A stretch of DNA of 32,768 bases from Verrucomicrobiota bacterium (GTDB lineage Bacteria; Verrucomicrobiota; Verrucomicrobiia; Opitutales; Opitutaceae). The stretch is taken from assembly GCA_023410155.1 (NCBI GenBank), contig JAEYQF010000242.1:1-32768 (forward strand). The letters are read 5' to 3'. The notes beneath the pieces are model-generated. The model was not told the DNA's origin. It was given only the letters and a program-made list of their open reading frames with translations, and searched no databases. Below, in pieces: positions 8,856 through 18,100 of this stretch. Position 1 is the first letter of the stretch, and every line of letters starts with the position of its first letter. The position numbers and the translations under genes were made by a program.

Positions 8856-11800
8856 TCAGCCCACGCGCAGTTTCACCAGCAGGTCCTTCGCTTCCACTGT
8901 ATCGCCGAGGGCGACGTTGAGTTCGGCGACGACTCCGTCGGCAGTCGCGTAAACCGTCGTCTGCATCTTCATCGCTTCCATCATCAGGAGCTTGTCGCCT
9001 TTCGCGACTTTGGCTCCGACGGAAGTCGTAAGCGACGCGATCAGACCGGGAATCGGCGCGGCGATTTGCAGCGGATCGGCGAGGTCGGCTTTCAAACGCG
9101 CCTTGGTCTTCGGGGCGACACTCTTGTCGGCGACCGTCGCCTCGCGCGCCATGCCGTTGAGTTCGTAGTTGAGCGTGCGACGGCCGTCCTTGTCCGGGGC
9201 GCCGATGGTGATGAGGCGAATGATGAGCGTTTTTCCGCGCTCGATTTCGACGTTGATCTCCTCGCCCGGCTGCAGGCCGTAGAAAAACGCGGGCGTGGGC
9301 AGCACGCTCACGTCGCCGTATTCGCGCTGGTGTTTCGCGAAATCGGCGAACACCTGCGGATACATCAGGTGCGAGTAGAGATCGTCGTCGCTCGGATCGC
9401 GCTTCGTCTTTTCCGCCACTTCATTTCTCAGCCCCGAGATCTGAGAATCGGCCGCCGAAGAGTTTTTTCCTCCTCTCGCCTCTGAGCTCTTGGTTCTGGA
9501 CTTCCCACCGGTCGCGGCGACCTCAGCGGCGTATTTCGCCTTCGCTTCCTTGAACTTCTTCTCGCCGAGCACGGCGCGCCACACGGGCTCCGGCCAGCCG
9601 CCTTCGGGCCAGCCGAGGCCGCCGCTCAACATGTCGATCACACTTTCGGGAAATGGCGTCGCACCCGGCTCGAGATTCACCACATCGGCGGGCTTGATGC
9701 CCTTGCTGAAGAGAAACAGCGCCATGTCGCCCACGACTTTCGACGACGGCGTGACCTTCACGATGTCGCCGAAGAGTTGGTTTACCTCGGCATAGGTGCG
9801 CGCGATTTCGGGCCAGCGGTGCGAGACGCCCATCGAGGCGGCCTGCTCCTTGAGATTGGTGTATTGGCCGCCGGGCATCTCGTGCAAATACACCTCGGCC
9901 GAGCCCGTCTTCGGCGCGGTATCGAACGGCCGGTAAAACTCGCGCACCTGCTCCCAATAGTCGGAAAACTCGTTGAGCGTCTCGATCGGGAGCTTCGTGT
10001 CGCGCGGCGTGTGCTGCAACGCGGCGACAACCGAGTTGAGATTCGGCTGCGAGGTGCTGCCGCTCATCGACGCGAGCGCGAGGTCGACGATGTCCACACC
10101 GGCGTCCGCCGCGCGCATCACCGATGCCGCCGCGATTCCGCTCGTATCGTGCGTGTGAAAATGAATCGGCAGCCCGACTTCTTCCTTCAGCGCCTTCACC
10201 AGCTTCTGCGCGGCAAAGGGGCGGCACAGCCCCGCCATATCTTTGATCGCAAGCACATGCGCGCCCATGCGCTCCAGCTCCTTCGCGAGTTTGACGTAGT
10301 AACTGAGCGAGAACTTGTCGCGTTTCTCGTCGAGGATGTCGCCCGTGTAGCAGATCGCCGCTTCGCACACGGCGTGCGTGTCCTGCACCGCCTCCATCGC
10401 GACGCGCAGGTTCGGCAGATAGTTCAGCGAGTCGAAGATGCGGAAAATATCCATGCCGCTCGCCGCCGCGTGCTTCACGAATCCGGCGACAATATGATCG
10501 GGATAATTCGTGTAGCCGACGGCATTCGCTCCGCGGAAGAGCATCTGAAAACAAATGTTCGGCACGCGTGCCCGCAGCTCGCGCAGACGCGTCCACGGGT
10601 CCTCGTTGAGGAAACGCATCGCGGTGTCGAACGTCGCCCCGCCCCACATCTCGAGCGAGTAGAGCTCCGGCACGCGATGCGCGAGCGCGCCGGCGCAGGC
10701 GAGCATGTCGTAGCTGCGCACGCGCGTAGCCATGAGCGATTGGTGCGCATCGCGAAACGTCGTGTCGGTGACGAGCAGGCGCTTCTGTTTCGTGGTCCAC
10801 TCGGCAAAACCTTTCGCACCGAGTTGGAGCAGAAGCTGGCGCGTGCCGGGCGGAGGTGCGGCTTGAGGCGGGACGCGAAGCGGCACGACTTGGGACAAGG
10901 GCTTCGCCGGGCGGTAGCCTTTCGCGTGCGGGTTGCCGTTGACGGTGACGTTGGCGAGGAAGTTCAGCAGCTTGGTCGCGCGATCGCGGCGGGGCTTGAA
11001 CGAAAACAGCTCGGGCGTCGTGTCGATGAGCGTGGTCGTCGCCTGGCCGGTGCGAAACGTCGGATGCGCAATGACGTTTTCCAAGAAGGGAATGTTCGTC
11101 TTCACGCCGCGGATGCGGAACTCCGTGAGCACGCGACGCGCGCGCGCCATCGCCATCTCGTAGCTCGGGCCGTTGGTGATGACCTTCACGAGCATCGAGT
11201 CGTAGAACGGCGTGATCACCGCGCCCGCGTAACCCATGCCGCCGTCGAGCCGCAGCCCGAAGCCGCCGGGTGAACGATACGCGAGGATGCGGCCGTAATC
11301 GGGAAAAAATTTATTCTCCGGATCCTCCGTGGTGATGCGGCACTGGATCGCGTAGCCGTTGCGCGGCACGGCGTCCTGCGCGGGCATGCCAACTTCGGCC
11401 GAGTGGAGTGCGTGCCCCTGCGCGATGAGGATCTGCGAGCGCACAAGATCGAGGCCGGTGATGACCTCGGTCACGGTATGCTCAACCTGGATACGCGGGT
11501 TCATCTCGATGAAGAACCACTCGTGCCGGTCGAGATCGTAGAGGAATTCGATCGTGCCCGCGTTGTCGTAGCGGATTTCCCGGGCCATGCGCGCCGCGGC
11601 GTCGCAGAGCTCGCGCACGACTTCCGGCGGCAGGCCGAAGCTCGGTGCGACCTCGATCACCTTCTGGTGGCGGCGTTGCACGGAGCAGTCGCGCTCGTGG
11701 AGATGGATGACGTTGCCGTGTTTGTCGCCGAGGATCTGCACTTCGATGTGCTTCGCACGCGGGATGTATTTCTCCAGGAACACCGCGGCGTTGCCGAAGG

Positions 11801-12419
11801 CGCGCTCGGCCTCCGTCTGTGCTTCGTCGAGCAGACCGGCGAGATCGGCGGCTTTTTGGACGACGCGCATGCCGCGACCGCCGCCACCGAAGGCGGCTTT
11901 GATGATGAGCGGAAAGCCGATCGACTTGGCGATCTTCAGCGCCTCATCGCGATCCGTAACCGGCTCCTCGGTGCCGGGCAGCGTGGGAACGTTGATTTTT
12001 TTCGCGAGCGCACGCGCGGCGGTTTTGTCGCCCATGAGTTCGAGCAACTCCGGCCGCGGACCGACGAAGATGATGCCCGCTTTCTCGCACGCGCGCGCGA
12101 ACTCGGCATTTTCCGAGAGGAAACCGTAGCCCGGATGGATGGCGTCGATGCCGTGCTGTTTCGCCGTGGCGATGATGCTCGGGATGTCGAGATACGCGGC
12201 GACAGGCCCTTTGCCCTGGCCGATCAGATACGCTTCGTCGGCCTTGTAGCGGTGGATGCAAAACCGATCCTCCTGCGCGAAAATCGCCACCGTGCGCAGC
12301 CCGAGTTCGGTCCCGGCGCGGAAGATGCGGACCGCGATTTCGCTGCGGTTCGCGGCCATGAGTTTGTGAATGGGACGCAGCGAAACGCTCGCCGCCGGGG
12401 AAAGATCGGGTGCGGACAT
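8856..12419 (-). CDS. pyc: Pyruvate carboxylase, single-chain (BC-CT-BCCP)
   Basis: 1187 aa, slightly longer than the usual 1145-1180. The biotin carboxylase domain spans about 18-470, with ATP-grasp FGGGGRGM (177-184), HLHERDCSVQRRHQK (239-253) and EMNPRIQVEHTVTE (305-318). The carboxyltransferase domain starts near 548 with LLVTDTTFRDAHQSLMATR and includes AIKDMAGLCRP and FHTHDTSG. The C-terminal biotinyl domain has MEAMKM with Lys1151 as the biotinylated residue. It carboxylates pyruvate to oxaloacetate with ATP and bicarbonate (anaplerosis). A Ser/Lys/Gly-rich insert of about 20 residues (about 973-993, DNA 9441-9503) precedes the GLRNEVAEKTKRDPSDDDL segment and is not expected in the family. 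It is transcribed alone; the start ATG is at 12417-12419. Confidence 0.95.
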   Translation of the reverse strand: MSAPDLSPAASVSLRPIHKLMAANRSEIAVRIFRAGTELGLRTVAIFAQEDRFCIHRYKADEAYLIGQGKGPVAAYLDIPSIIATAKQHGIDAIHPGYGFLSENAEFARACEKAGIIFVGPRPELLELMGDKTAARALAKKINVPTLPGTEEPVTDRDEALKIAKSIGFPLIIKAAFGGGGRGMRVVQKAADLAGLLDEAQTEAERAFGNAAVFLEKYIPRAKHIEVQILGDKHGNVIHLHERDCSVQRRHQKVIEVAPSFGLPPEVVRELCDAAARMAREIRYDNAGTIEFLYDLDRHEWFFIEMNPRIQVEHTVTEVITGLDLVRSQILIAQGHALHSAEVGMPAQDAVPRNGYAIQCRITTEDPENKFFPDYGRILAYRSPGGFGLRLDGGMGYAGAVITPFYDSMLVKVITNGPSYEMAMARARRVLTEFRIRGVKTNIPFLENVIAHPTFRTGQATTTLIDTTPELFSFKPRRDRATKLLNFLANVTVNGNPHAKGYRPAKPLSQVVPLRVPPQAAPPPGTRQLLLQLGAKGFAEWTTKQKRLLVTDTTFRDAHQSLMATRVRSYDMLACAGALAHRVPELYSLEMWGGATFDTAMRFLNEDPWTRLRELRARVPNICFQMLFRGANAVGYTNYPDHIVAGFVKHAAASGMDIFRIFDSLNYLPNLRVAMEAVQDTHAVCEAAICYTGDILDEKRDKFSLSYYVKLAKELERMGAHVLAIKDMAGLCRPFAAQKLVKALKEEVGLPIHFHTHDTSGIAAASVMRAADAGVDIVDLALASMSGSTSQPNLNSVVAALQHTPRDTKLPIETLNEFSDYWEQVREFYRPFDTAPKTGSAEVYLHEMPGGQYTNLKEQAASMGVSHRWPEIARTYAEVNQLFGDIVKVTPSSKVVGDMALFLFSKGIKPADVVNLEPGATPFPESVIDMLSGGLGWPEGGWPEPVWRAVLGEKKFKEAKAKYAAEVAATGGKSRTKSSEARGGKNSSAADSQISGLRNEVAEKTKRDPSDDDLYSHLMYPQVFADFAKHQREYGDVSVLPTPAFFYGLQPGEEINVEIERGKTLIIRLITIGAPDKDGRRTLNYELNGMAREATVADKSVAPKTKARLKADLADPLQIAAPIPGLIASLTTSVGAKVAKGDKLLMMEAMKMQTTVYATADGVVAELNVALGDTVEAKDLLVKLRVG

Positions 12420-12596
12420 GGGGTGTGTGGAGCGCGGGTTATTGGCACCGTGCGCGAGGTTGGCAACGGAAGACTGGAAGCCGCCCTGCGCGTTCCGTTT
12501 GGGAACCGCGAATGGACGCGAATAAACCCGAATGACGATCGCGGAACCGCGGCTCTGATGCCCTTATCCGTGCGAATTCGAGTCCAGCCGCGGTCG
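12420..12596. repeat. Intergenic gap with 10-bp periodic CGAAT element
   Basis: This gap between pyruvate carboxylase and the CxxCxxCC gene holds CGAAT at 12509, 12519 and 12529, exactly 10 bp apart (CGAATGGACG, CGAATAAACC, CGAATGACGA). A further CGAATTCGAG occurs near 12573, and a small hairpin CGCGG-AA-CCGCG lies around 12540. Read on the other strand this gives the ATTCGCGTCCATTCGCGG pattern. From memory it resembles a dispersed intergenic element seen in many environmental bacterial genomes; that resemblance was not searched. Confidence 0.45.
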
Positions 12597-13001
12597 CTAC
12601 GGCTCGATCGCCGCCGCCCCGCCACTCACGCGGTCGCCCTTGGTCGCCCGCTCGCCTTCGCACTCCGATGAGCCACGCGCCAGGTCGCGGCAGATCTGCG
12701 GACGCTGTTCATACACGCGGCAAAAATACTCCGCCACGCCCGCGTCGTCGCGCCGCCTCTCGAGGGCCGCGCAGTGTCCCGCCTCCATGCGCATGAAGGC
12801 GCGATGGCCGACAAACACCGCCCAACGCTCCGCCTCTGCGCCGAGTCTCGCCCAGTCGCGTCCGTCGACGCGCACGTAAGTCTCCAGTTGGGAGAAACAA
12901 CAAACCCCGCAGTGCAGGCAATTTGCCGGAGTGCTCACGATTTTCGAGCGCACCTGGAGCCTCGCAGAGTCCCGTCCGGGGCCAAGCGCAATCTCGGCCA
13001 A
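12597..13001 (-). CDS. CxxCxxCC zinc/iron-chelating protein, YkgJ-like
   Basis: 134 aa. The defining cluster is Cys28, Cys31, Cys34 and Cys35 (CLHCGVCC), followed by Cys77, then FCRVYEQRPQIC (Cys94, Cys104) and Cys114. This spacing matches the YkgJ-type CxxCxxCC family, thought to chelate Zn or Fe-S; its cellular role is not established. The ATG at 12999-13001 is used. An in-frame GTG at Val22 would still keep the whole cluster, so the true start may be later. It is divergent from the beta-barrel gene with 43 nt between the starts. The C-terminal 20 residues are rich in Gly, Ala and charged residues and look unstructured. Confidence 0.8.
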   Translation of the reverse strand: MAEIALGPGRDSARLQVRSKIVSTPANCLHCGVCCFSQLETYVRVDGRDWARLGAEAERWAVFVGHRAFMRMEAGHCAALERRRDDAGVAEYFCRVYEQRPQICRDLARGSSECEGERATKGDRVSGGAAAIEP

Positions 13002-13044
13002 GGGATGCGGAGCCCCGCATTCGCAAAGTGGATACGCTGTCGGG

Positions 13045-14304
13045 GTGAGCCTTCGCCCGCTTCAACTCTGCCTCATCGCCAGTCTCGCCCTCGCGTCGCT
13101 CGCGAAGGCCGAGATCCATGTGCGCGCGGAGGGGCGCGTGATTCAGGACAGCAACGTTTTCCTCCAGGACGAAGCCGCCCCGCTCGCCGTCGGGCAAACC
13201 GTTCGCACCGCGCCCGCCGGCGCCGACGACCAGGAGTTCGTTGCCCTGCTGGGGTTCACCGCCAGGCACGCCCCGTCGGCTTCCGGCGGAAGGTTCTCAG
13301 GCGAGATAGACTACGCGGCGGAGTGGCATCGCTTCGCGCGCTTCATCGACGAGTCGCACCTCGATCACCGCGTGAATCTCGCCGCTAAAGGGACGGTGGG
13401 CGAATGGCTCGCCGAGGCGAAGGCTTGCGTGCTCCACATCGACGGCTCTGACCAGAGCCCGATCTATAACGAAGAAGGCGGCCAACCTGCGATGGCGGCG
13501 GACCCCGTGCGCTCCCGTCGCGCACAGACGCTCACCACCGGCGCCGCTTCACTCGTCTGGCCAGCCGGTCCCACGTGGCGCGCCCGCGCGACGGCCACCC
13601 TGCTCAACCAAGATTTTCATACCCTGCACGACCCTGTTTTCGGCTGTGCCAACTACGTCGACCGCGGGCAGGCGATCGGAGGTATCGAGATCGGCCGCGC
13701 GTTTCGCCCCGAGGTGAGCGGCTGGTTCGCCTTCCGCGCCGGGCGCCAGTGGCAGGAGAACCTGTTCGGCCTGCCGATGAATTTTTCCAACACGATCGTG
13801 CGGCCTCTCTTCGGCGTCGAAGGCAAACTCCACCCCACCCTGCGCCTGAGCGCCTTCGCCGGTCCTGACTTCCGCCGCTTCACGAACGAACGCCTCGCCG
13901 GCACGCCCGAGCGCCGCACGCTGCCTTTCGTCGAAGTCGCGGCGGCGTGGACTCCGCGCAAAAGCGACAGCGTCACCGCCAACTATCGCCAGCAACTGTG
14001 GCTCGGCTCCAGCAGCCGCTCGGCTTACCGCGAGATCAAAGCCGATCTCGCGTGGACGCACCGCTTCGACGCCTTCGAACTTACCACGAGGGCCACGGTG
14101 CTGTCCGGCGATTTCGGCGGCTACTCCCCTGCGCCACGCGACGATCGCGTGTGGACGTTGGGCGCCAGTGTCGCCCGCACGTTCGCCGGTTTCCGAGGCG
14201 AACTCGGCCTCACGCGCGAGTGCGGCGAAACGTTCGTGCCAGAGACGCGTGGACGCGCCTATCACCGCTGGCTCGCCACCGCAGCCCTCTCGCACAAGTG
14301 GTGA
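13045..14304 (+). CDS. Predicted outer-membrane beta-barrel protein
   Basis: 419 aa from the GTG at 13045, which gives a clean signal peptide (LRPLQLCLIASLALASLAKA, cleavage near residue 21). A longer frame from 12931 would overlap the divergent gene and bury the signal sequence. The mature part alternates hydrophobic and polar residues with many aromatic girdle-like strands (GWFAFRAGRQWQENLFG, FELTTRATVLSG, FRGELGLTREC) and ends in LSHKW, an aromatic C-terminus as in BAM-inserted barrels. No named family is recognised. It may be a porin-like or capsule/exopolysaccharide-associated barrel. It stands alone between a divergent neighbour and a 122-nt gap containing an AT-rich palindrome. Confidence 0.7.
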   Translation: MSLRPLQLCLIASLALASLAKAEIHVRAEGRVIQDSNVFLQDEAAPLAVGQTVRTAPAGADDQEFVALLGFTARHAPSASGGRFSGEIDYAAEWHRFARFIDESHLDHRVNLAAKGTVGEWLAEAKACVLHIDGSDQSPIYNEEGGQPAMAADPVRSRRAQTLTTGAASLVWPAGPTWRARATATLLNQDFHTLHDPVFGCANYVDRGQAIGGIEIGRAFRPEVSGWFAFRAGRQWQENLFGLPMNFSNTIVRPLFGVEGKLHPTLRLSAFAGPDFRRFTNERLAGTPERRTLPFVEVAAAWTPRKSDSVTANYRQQLWLGSSSRSAYREIKADLAWTHRFDAFELTTRATVLSGDFGGYSPAPRDDRVWTLGASVARTFAGFRGELGLTRECGETFVPETRGRAYHRWLATAALSHKW

Positions 14305-14348
14305 CCACCGTCGCGCCCCCCACGCGCAGCCAGCTACGCCCGGTTTAA

Positions 14349-14367
14349 TGTCATATATTATATGACA
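14349..14367. promoter_or_regulatory. Perfect AT-rich palindrome, candidate operator
   Basis: TGTCATATATTATATGACA: two perfect 9-bp arms around a central T, in an otherwise very GC-rich sequence. It is 45 nt after the beta-barrel stop and about 59 nt before the DUF4202 start. This placement and symmetry fit a dimeric regulator site over a promoter (TATATT can serve as a -10). With no GC-rich stem it is not a typical intrinsic terminator. Confidence 0.5.
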
Positions 14368-14425
14368 ATAGATCGAGAGTCGGAGGCTTGCGGGCGGTGG
14401 GGCGTGGGAGGCATGCTGGGGTGAC

Positions 14426-15007
14426 ATGGATGCTTACGCTCGCGCCCGCACGCTGATTGATGCCGCCCACTCCGCGGATCCGAACCGGACCGCCGACGGG
14501 CAACCCGCCGAGCTGGTCTACGCCGACCAGATGGAGAAATGGGTGGCACGTGTCGCGAGCGAGGTGACTCCGCTCCTGCGGCTCGCCGCGCGCTCGCAGC
14601 ATCTGGAGCGCTGGTCCGTCCCACGCGCGACGTTTCCCGAAGGCAAGGTCGGCTATCTCACCTGGCGCAGGTCACTCTACACAAAACAAGCCGAGCGAGC
14701 GCGGGCGCTGCTCCTCGAAGCCGGCGTGAGCGACCACGAAGCCGCCGAAGTCGCGACCTGGGTTTCGAAGACCGGCCTCAAGACCAATCCCGGCACGCAA
14801 GCGCTCGAAGACGCCGCGTGTCTCGTGTTCCTGGAAAAGGAGATCGGAGCGTTCGCCGCGCAGCACGCCGAGTATCCGCGGGAGAAGTTCGTGGATATCA
14901 TCCGCAAGACTTGGAAAAAAATGAGTCCGCGCGCGCAGCAGCTCGCCCTCGAGCTCGAACTGCCGCCGGCCATCGCCGAACTCGTGCGCGAAGCCGTGGC
15001 CGGCTGA
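14426..15007 (+). CDS. DUF4202 family protein
   Basis: 193 aa, the usual length for DUF4202. Conserved features include an N-terminal helix (ARTLIDAAHSADPN), RLAARSQHLERW with His59, the PRATFPEGKVGYLTWRR block (67-82), an all-helical middle and LEDAACLVFLEKEIG. The family's function is not established. The pattern of a conserved His followed by a later acidic pair inside an all-alpha protein resembles HD-type metal-dependent hydrolases, but this is inference only. The start ATG follows CTGGGGTGAC, which provides a usable ribosome binding site. The gene is convergent with the hybrid kinase across repeat array B, and an AT-rich palindrome lies about 59 nt upstream. Confidence 0.8.
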   Translation: MDAYARARTLIDAAHSADPNRTADGQPAELVYADQMEKWVARVASEVTPLLRLAARSQHLERWSVPRATFPEGKVGYLTWRRSLYTKQAERARALLLEAGVSDHEAAEVATWVSKTGLKTNPGTQALEDAACLVFLEKEIGAFAAQHAEYPREKFVDIIRKTWKKMSPRAQQLALELELPPAIAELVREAVAG

Positions 15008-15032
15008 GCGGTTCCCGCGTATCAGCGCCTCG

Positions 15033-15164
15033 GATACGCCGTGGGCGTGAGCCGAGCCAGCGTGCGCACCGGATCGGAACCCTGTGCGGACCGGGTCGGG
15101 CCACATGGCGGCACGGGGCGGACCCGCGTCCGCACCGCGTCGCAGCTAGGTGCGGTTTGGGTCG
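15033..15164 (-). repeat. 22-bp tandem repeat array B (6 units, 3' of the hybrid kinase)
   Basis: On the minus strand, units lie at 15143-15164, 15121-15142, 15099-15120, 15077-15098, 15055-15076 and 15033-15054, with a perfect 22-bp period. The fourth begins CGACCCGGTCCG and the fifth CGATCCGGTGCG. The first unit contains the kinase stop codon (15146-15148) and encodes part of the kinase C-terminal tail (DPNRT). The array is sense to the kinase and ends about 25 nt from the DUF4202 stop; the intervening bases may hold one more degenerate unit. Confidence 0.8.
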
Positions 15165-18100
15165 GCCGCGGGTTTTCCCGGGAGCGGCGCGTCGTGATCG
15201 AGGAAGCGCTTGATCATGTCGGCGAGCTGGCGGACGTCGTAGGGTTTCGGCACGACGGCTTGGAAGCCAAACTGCTCGTGATTCGCGAGCACCGGGTCGT
15301 GGGAGTATCCGGAGGAAACGATCGCGGGCACGGTCGCGCCGCGACTGCGAAGAATCTCCATGACCTGGCGACCGCCCATGCCGGTGGGAATCGTGAGATC
15401 AAGGATGAGAAGTTGGATCGGGCGGCCGGACTCGCGAGCGCGTTCGTATTCCTGGAGCGCGGCGGCCCCGTCGGCGACCACGATGGGATCGACGCCCATG
15501 CGCGTGAGCACGATCTCCACGACGCGCCGGATGCTCTCCTCGTCGTCCATGAGGAGAACGCGGGGTTTCGTCGCGGCAGCGGTGCCGGCTTTGGGAGGAG
15601 TGATTGCCGGGGCACCCGAGCCCGCGGGGGCGGGGATCGGCGCGGGCGCATCGCGCTCGGCACTCGGAAGCCAGAGGTGGAAGGCCGCACCCCGGCCGGG
15701 CTCGCTCTCGGCTTCGATCGCGCCGCCGTGTTTGCGCACGATCGAGTAGACGGTGGCTAGGCCAAGTCCGCTGCCCTGTTTCTTCGTGCTGAAATAGGGA
15801 TCGAAGATGCGCGGCAACACCTCGGGCGGGATGCCGGGGCCGGTGTCGGCGACGGTGAGTTTCACGTAGCGGCCGGCGGAGAGTCCGGGTTTGCCGTCGG
15901 CCTCGTGTTCCTCGTTGCGGAGGGAAACGGTCACGACGCCGGTGCCGCCCATCGCCTGCGCGGCGTTGGCGACGAGATGATTGATGGCCAGGGTGAGCTG
16001 CGCCTGATCGACGAGCGCGGGCCAGACCTCCGCAGGGAAATCGAATTCGGGGCGGATCTTCTCGTCGCGCACGGCTGCGCTGACGGCGGCCTGCACCACG
16101 GGCGGGAGGGCGGTGGCGCTGCGGAGGGGATTGCCGCCCTTGGCAAATGTGAGGAGCTGCTGCGTGAGCTCGCGGGCCCGGTGAGCGCCTCGTTCGATCT
16201 CAGTGAGGTATTCGCCCGCCGCGGCGGAAGCGCGCTCGTCGACCATCGCGAGCGTGACGTTACCCAGAACCACGGTCAGGAGATTGTTGAAATCGTGCGC
16301 GATCCCACCTGCGAGCGTGCCGAGGGATTCGAGGCGCGCGGCCCGCTGGACCTCGGCTTCGAGGCGCGCCTGTCGTTCGAGTTGCAGCCGGATTTGCTGC
16401 GTCTGTTCGTGCACCCGGCGGCGCAGCGCGGTGATCCAGGCGACCGCAAGCAACATGACGCCGGCAAGAATCGCGCAGACGACGAGTGCCCGTTGCAGAG
16501 TGACGAGGCGGGCGCGCTGGATGACGCGCACATCGCCGGGCGAGCGGAGTTGCAGCTCGAAGCCGCGCGACTGGCGGGTGTCGTCGAACACGACTTTGTA
16601 GATGCCGGTCAGTTCGAGCACCGCACCGGGGGCGAGGTCCGGCAACGTTCCCGAGGAATCGAGGGTGGCGTCGAAAAGCGTGTTGCCGGCCTGCACCGTG
16701 AGCCGGGCGTGGCCCGGGCGGGCGGAGCGATCGAGGAGTGTGGCGCGCAGCGTGACCAGGCGTGAATCGAGGCCCATAGCCACGCCGCTGGCATCGCCGA
16801 CCGCGATCGCGGCGGGCGGTGAACCCGGGCCGAGCTTTCGCACCCTCGATTCGCGGAGAATCGTGCGGACGCCCTGGCGGCCGAGGATGCCCACGGCCTC
16901 CACGCTGTCGCCGGGTTTTACCTCGGGGATATCGGGCCCGAGGAGCAGCAAGCCGGCCCCGGCCTCCTCCAGATAGAGCAGTCGGCCGGGATGAGCGTGG
17001 AGCACCGTGCCGGACACCCGGACCCGGAGCAGCTCCTGGCCGGCATTGAACTGGTTGACCCACTTGATGGTGCGTATCGGAAGATCAAATACATCTTCCG
17101 GCGCCTCCTCCTCGAGCACGATGTCATGGAGGAAGGGCACCCGCAGGGTGACGCCTTGGATGCGGCCGTGCTCGTCGGCGCTGGTTTCGCACACACCGCG
17201 CACGCGGATAAGCGAGCCGGGATTGGCCACGAAGTTTACCGGACTTTGGATATGCCCGATGAACTCGCCGGAAGGCGTGGTGACATGGATCCAGCGCCAG
17301 TCGCCGTCGGAGACGGTGCGCTGGAGGAAGCCGCGCATCTGCACGAACTGCCCGTCCTCGCGGCCGGTGATCGCCTGCTCGAAGGTGATCGGGCGCTCGG
17401 TCGGCGGAGACATGGCGCCCAGATCGACGTAGCGTTGGAGCTGGATGCCGGGCACGAGACCCACGGCGCGGGTGACGCCCTCGATCTGGAGAAACTTGTT
17501 GAGCTGCGGGGGTTCGATCGTGCTGCGGTCGAAATCGACCCGCACGCCGCCGCTGACGTCCTGCAGGAAGAAGAAGTCGAACTCCGGCAGCGACCAGGTG
17601 ACCATCCCCGCCACGTTGACGCTCCGGCCGGTCGCGGCCTGTTCGGCGCTGAGCTGCCGCACCTGGTCGATACTGGTGAGCTGACCGGTGGTGGAAAGGC
17701 CAAGTGGCGCGCCCGCATCCCGGTCGTCGGGAGTGCGATAAAACGCCGCATCGAGCACCCACTGGGCGCCCACGCTGGTGACGCGACCAACCGCCTCCAC
17801 CTTGGCACCGAGGGGAAACCGCTGTTGCTGGATCGAGCGCACGAGGACCTCGCCGGATCGGTCACGAATGATCATCGATGTGCCCACTTCGTGCGCCTGC
17901 ACCCGGCCTCGCACCCGGACGAACTCACCAAGCGGGACCTGGTGGATCTCGTGGATGTTAGTGACCGGCTTGGAGAACAAGTGGTAGTCGGCGATCGTGC
18001 CGAGGATCTGCGCATCGCTCTCGCTCGACATCCAAAGCTCGATCGAAGTCTGGGTGTTGGTGGGATCGAATTTGCCCGAATAGAGGCCGACGCCGCGGAT

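Noticed and set aside
12530..12596. Possible fifth 22-bp array after the CxxCxxCC gene
   Set aside because: The first 22 bases after the stop begin CGACCG, but only about half the positions match the repeat pattern and the next units do not continue it.
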